64,000 nucleotides of DNA from Isoetes taiwanensis (taxonomy: Eukaryota > Streptophyta > Lycopodiopsida > Isoetales > Isoetaceae), in the NCBI GenBank assembly GCA_021234155.1, contig JAJEKV010000114.1:757654-821653 (forward strand). Direction: 5' to 3'. Made by a program: the position numbers and the translations under genes. This document shows positions 60,432 through 64,000 of the stretch, piece by piece. A model generated the notes under the pieces. The model did not search any database. It had not been told where the DNA came from and worked only from the letters and a program-made list of their open reading frames with translations. Numbering within the stretch: the stretch's first letter is position 1; each line of letters begins with the position of its first letter.

Positions 60432-62810
60432 AATTACACAGCTGATCCATCATCAACTTAGCCAGCCATTCATAAAGAAGTATACGGTTCAATTATGATG
60501 ATAGTAGATATATCACCATATAGTTGAGGGAGAATTGGCCAATGATTAATTGTCCCACAATAGGTTACGGAGGTAACGTGCCAAGGTAGGAATTAAATGA
60601 TACATGTCTACCTTATGAAAGGAATATCACTTTAGAAGTGTAAGTTTCTAACAATGGCGATCGAGATATAGACTGTTCATTCTATATTTTACGTCTATTG
60701 CCACTTGAATCAAGATATGATTCATGGGGAGCTAGCAAGTTAATGCTGTTAAGGGACGCGGATCCATAAGGTATGGACCATAAAATTACACATAATTTGC
60801 ATTTTGTAAGGAGGTTTAAGTTCCTAAGCTGTGAAACATGTTGCGAGCCCCTTATCAGAATGTAAGATTATGCATGAGTAAGATGACAACATAGTCGCCT
60901 ACAAATGGAGATGAATTTGCATTCATGTCCATTCTGGCGAGATGCGAATAGTGTGGAACATAGTGTCCACACAAGGTCAGGAGAATTGAGGCCAAAATAA
61001 GCAAAGACAAGAATAGACATTCTATAAGACCATTAGAATGGAAAACGACAATTGCTATAATTTGGCACAATCGTCTGAAAGCGGCAAGTAAGGTATGCTG
61101 GAGATTTGGTAAAGCTATACTATCATTGGAAGTTGATGATGCATTCGAAAGGCAAACAATGTATCTAGACGACATGTATGAGATAAGGGGTTCGTGAAAG
61201 TTGTGAATAACATTTCAAATATAGAAAATTTAAAGGGACACTTTGAATAACTCAAAGTGTGGAATATGAATAAGGTAGGTGCCTGATGGACAACTCTCCA
61301 AGAACAATATGGTCTGGACTTGGTACTGTGGCTTGTCTCTCTAAGAGTAGCTCCCTATTGGTATATGCCTATTAGGAACATTTAATCCAGAAGCAAAGAA
61401 GAACGGGTGTATAATAGAACTTTTTAGTGCACAATCCGTACGATATAGGGAAATAATGGAGAGAAGAGTTCCTATACTAGGCATTGAACACCGTCACTAG
61501 GAACTTAGGATGGCAGATCTCATTGTTGAATGTGAGATTAGAGCTTGAAGATGAAGTCGAACTAGGATTTTTCTATGGGTATTAATCAGAGGCTCTGGAA
61601 AGTGTGGTATTAAAACCACAATATGTATATGGTACAATATAACGAGTTAAGAAAATGGATTTGAGGCAACAAGAAGTTGAACTGCTGGTGGATAATATGA
61701 TCCACTAGATTATTATATGGGAGCGGAATAAAAGGACACACAAGGTTATACATGGAGAACACATGCATAGACATGTCGGTAGTGAGGATTGTGCAATATG
61801 GCCGGCCAGTATGAGCATGGTATGTGGCTATGTCAAACAATCACATATGACTCTAGGCGTAGGATTGGCTCACGCACGTTACTATATTACATAATAACAA
61901 GGTATCAGTCGTGGATGTTGGAAGGATTTAGTAGTATCAAATACTACACTAGTGATTATATCAAGGATGTCGATTGTGGCATTCAGGGAGATAGTAGAAT
62001 ATTCATGCAAGGCGAGTGGAATGTTACCTAACAAGGTTTAAAGAATAAACGTAATGATATGCTTATATATGAAGCTATTGGGTTAGATATGATCTACCAG
62101 AGATAAGCATTCAAGTTATCCCAATTGTTTGGAGTTGACTATCTTTGGTATGTACAATATGCTAAGGGACATGAAAAGAGTTTAAGTCAGGCAAATAGAT
62201 AGAGTAAATCTAGCATATACGGTGATGTTACATTCAAAAACATCCTGAGAATGGTTAGAACAGAATTGAAATAATAGATAATGGGAGTTTAACTATTCAA
62301 GAGTTGTAGGTACCGATGATGATTTTTTTTTTGAAAGTAAGAGATGGTTTTATCATTAATTATAAATCCTCAAGTACATAGCAAAGAACATGCTTTTTGA
62401 TATAGAAGCATGCCAAAAGATAGAAATTTATAACCAGTACAGAGCCTCATAGCACAGTAGAACTATGACCCCTTGAATTATCAAAAGGACTATAAAGTGT
62501 ATAGGATAACTAAATATAGAGTCTTGAATGTAAAAGTCTCCCAAAATGTCCAACTGCTCCAGCAGATCATGAAGTGAATAACCAACAGCTATCACTGCTC
62601 TTGAATCCTGTCAACAGGTTAGTAGTCCAAAATAGTGAAGCTAGATCAAAAATTAGACAAGTGCACAAGTATGTTCAGGGAATAGTAAGAAGGATGGAGT
62701 GTCTAGGAATCAGCAAAGAATATGGAGTTAAAATAGGCATTGAAGGCATCGATTGGTTCCAAGGGTGTATTGCTTTCGGTTTGTTGTTTGTAGAAAGCAG
62801 GCTAAATTTA
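60432..62810. other. Intergenic DNA
   Basis: No gene recognised. Composition is moderately AT-rich, without clear repeats except a poly-T run at 62325. Confidence 0.35.
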
Positions 62811-64000
62811 TCCTTGTCCTGTGGCGATCCCCTTTCGTGTCTGATTGCACTCACCCAGGTATACAAGCGAGGAGTTCATCCCCATACCGGCTCCATGCTA
62901 TCTGAGGGCCCTCCACATGACCTTTAATCGCAACCGGGGTCCGGTGGGAAGAGTGGAAAAGGTCGCACCCTCCCTCGAGGGCCTACCTAGGCTGAGGCGT
63001 AAACATACATGTCGATTAGCACATACATCAACATCATATGACCATCCACGAAGGATGGTCCTCCACCATATCTGCATAGACAAAGATCACCCGCGACATA
63101 GGAAATCCACCCAAGGCTCGGACTCAAGGGATGACCGGCGGCTTAAGGTCTCGAGTTCATTGCGCATGCATTCATGGCAATGGATTTGGTACGGGTATAT
63201 GAACATGGCTTAGGGTTGTCCACTCCATCCGCCCCGCGGCATTGCACACTTTGCGAAAGTGGTGCGAAAAGTGCTCGGGACCTGGCCCAGCCGCCGGGAT
63301 GCATAGCCAAGAGGGCTACTCCCCGGCTCATCTTCCCGCCCGATGGGGGGTGGGGATCACCCCCTCGAAGATCTACATCCGACTCAAGGTGGCTAGAGGG
63401 CCACCGCCGTGATTCGACCGAACCCACCGGAAGGTGAACACCACCACCCCGGTGTCGAGCCCATGCCTTGCCCCGTGTGCGGGCAAGCCATTGGACCTAG
63501 CCACAATGGTTCCGGTAGGCCTTACACACCGTAGGGAACCGTTCATGAGTCCGGAGACATGAACCTCCTTCTCGGCCTGGCGCCCTTCACCCACATCCCG
63601 GTGTGGCTTTGCATGTGCGGGCGTAATCTACAAGGTGTGCTAGAGAGGCTACTCTAGAGCATCAACTACAAAGCTTTAGGTCTCTACCCCCTTCCCAATA
63701 CAAGGAGTTCATAGAGATACATCATCCATATATTTCACGTAAGAACTAAAGAACAAGATCTAACCTACAACATAGAGTTAGGTTCTTTAGTTAGAATCTG
63801 CTATCTAGAGATCTAGAGGGTTGCTATGGGCAATCTAATAGGCTAAACCCTACTGATTCAATGACCAAAATAGGGTTTAGACTATCTAATTGGCCAAATA
63901 CCTGATCCTTGAGGGGCTCCTCCCGACCGAGCTCCGACCATCCCCACAAAACGCGAATCTAGAGGAAACTAAGGATGCAACTCTCCCAGTCAGAGTTCGG
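62810..64000 (-). mobile_element. Gypsy-type LTR, minus orientation (copy B), runs off the window
   Basis: Reverse complement is homologous to 51180-52350 (copy A). Shared blocks in order: GGGGGTAGAGAC, GGAACCATTGTGG, GGGCGGATGGAGTGGACAA, GTTGATGTATG, GGAGGGCCCTCAG, GGGGATCGCCACAGG. It keeps many CpGs and GC-rich runs (63220-63600 is the most GC-rich stretch of the window), so it is younger or less mutated than copy A. The LTR start lies beyond the right end. The open frames on both strands here are a by-product of the GC-rich composition. Confidence 0.6.

Noticed and set aside
63143-63594. Open frames on both strands in the GC-rich right end
   Set aside because: The region is homologous to the LTR at 51.2-52.3 kb, and frames are open on both strands because of base composition.

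Overview
The window is nuclear DNA from a vascular plant, probably a non-seed one such as a fern or lycophyte. Genes have introns with GT/AG borders. Plant-only families are present: a plant-type beta-amylase, a PLS-class PPR protein and a plastid-clade lipoyl(octanoyl) transferase. A Cassandra-type TRIM and pogo/CENP-B-like and hAT-like transposon remains sit between long AT-rich stretches. The fern or lycophyte placement is inference: pogo-type DDE elements are uncommon in flowering plants, and intronless PLS-PPR genes are common in ferns and lycophytes.

Layout: 0-4.3 kb holds repeats, including a foldback (MITE-like) element at 1.75-2.13 kb and a 180-bp direct duplication. A seven-exon beta-amylase gene lies at 4.37-6.6 kb (+) and carries a frameshift and a damaged exon border. 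The N-terminal piece of a probable secreted aspartic protease follows at 7.2-7.5 kb. An intronless 794-residue PPR gene occupies 8.39-10.78 kb (-). A decayed hAT-like transposase gene lies at 11.66-13.41 kb (-). From 14 to 19 kb there are local tandem repeats, including a palindromic minisatellite. At 19.6-20.5 kb (-) isolated exons of a KIN-7/NACK-type kinesin and of TFIID subunit TAF12 lie side by side. A complete three-exon octanoyltransferase gene (LIP2p type) is at 24.54-25.40 kb (-). Fragments of LINE zinc-finger, LRR and pogo sequence follow between 25.6 and 33.7 kb.

From about 33.8 to 43.6 kb the base composition changes: CpG is frequent, unlike both flanks. The block starts with two gene-like units that share a promoter-like region with a TATA box. 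It continues with a minus-strand DUF7869-like coding region, a 220-bp tandem repeat, and about 3.5 kb of unrecognised, frame-broken coding-like sequence on the plus strand. This block is the best candidate here for an undescribed element. After it come a LINE 3' end (44.2-44.6 kb), a Cassandra-like TRIM with a 5S-rRNA-type promoter (44.88-46.4 kb), a (GATA)n microsatellite (49.17-49.37 kb), the 3' end and LTR of a Ty3/gypsy-like element (50.8-52.4 kb), unrecognised exon-like pieces (53.8-54.6, 57.9 and 60.3 kb), and a second diverged copy of the same LTR family in inverted orientation running off the right end (62.8-64.0 kb).

Only the octanoyltransferase gene looks fully intact, and the PPR gene has one long open frame with a shortened C-terminus. 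Most other coding sequence is decayed or transposon-derived. There is no operon logic; the genes are unrelated neighbours in repeat-rich DNA.
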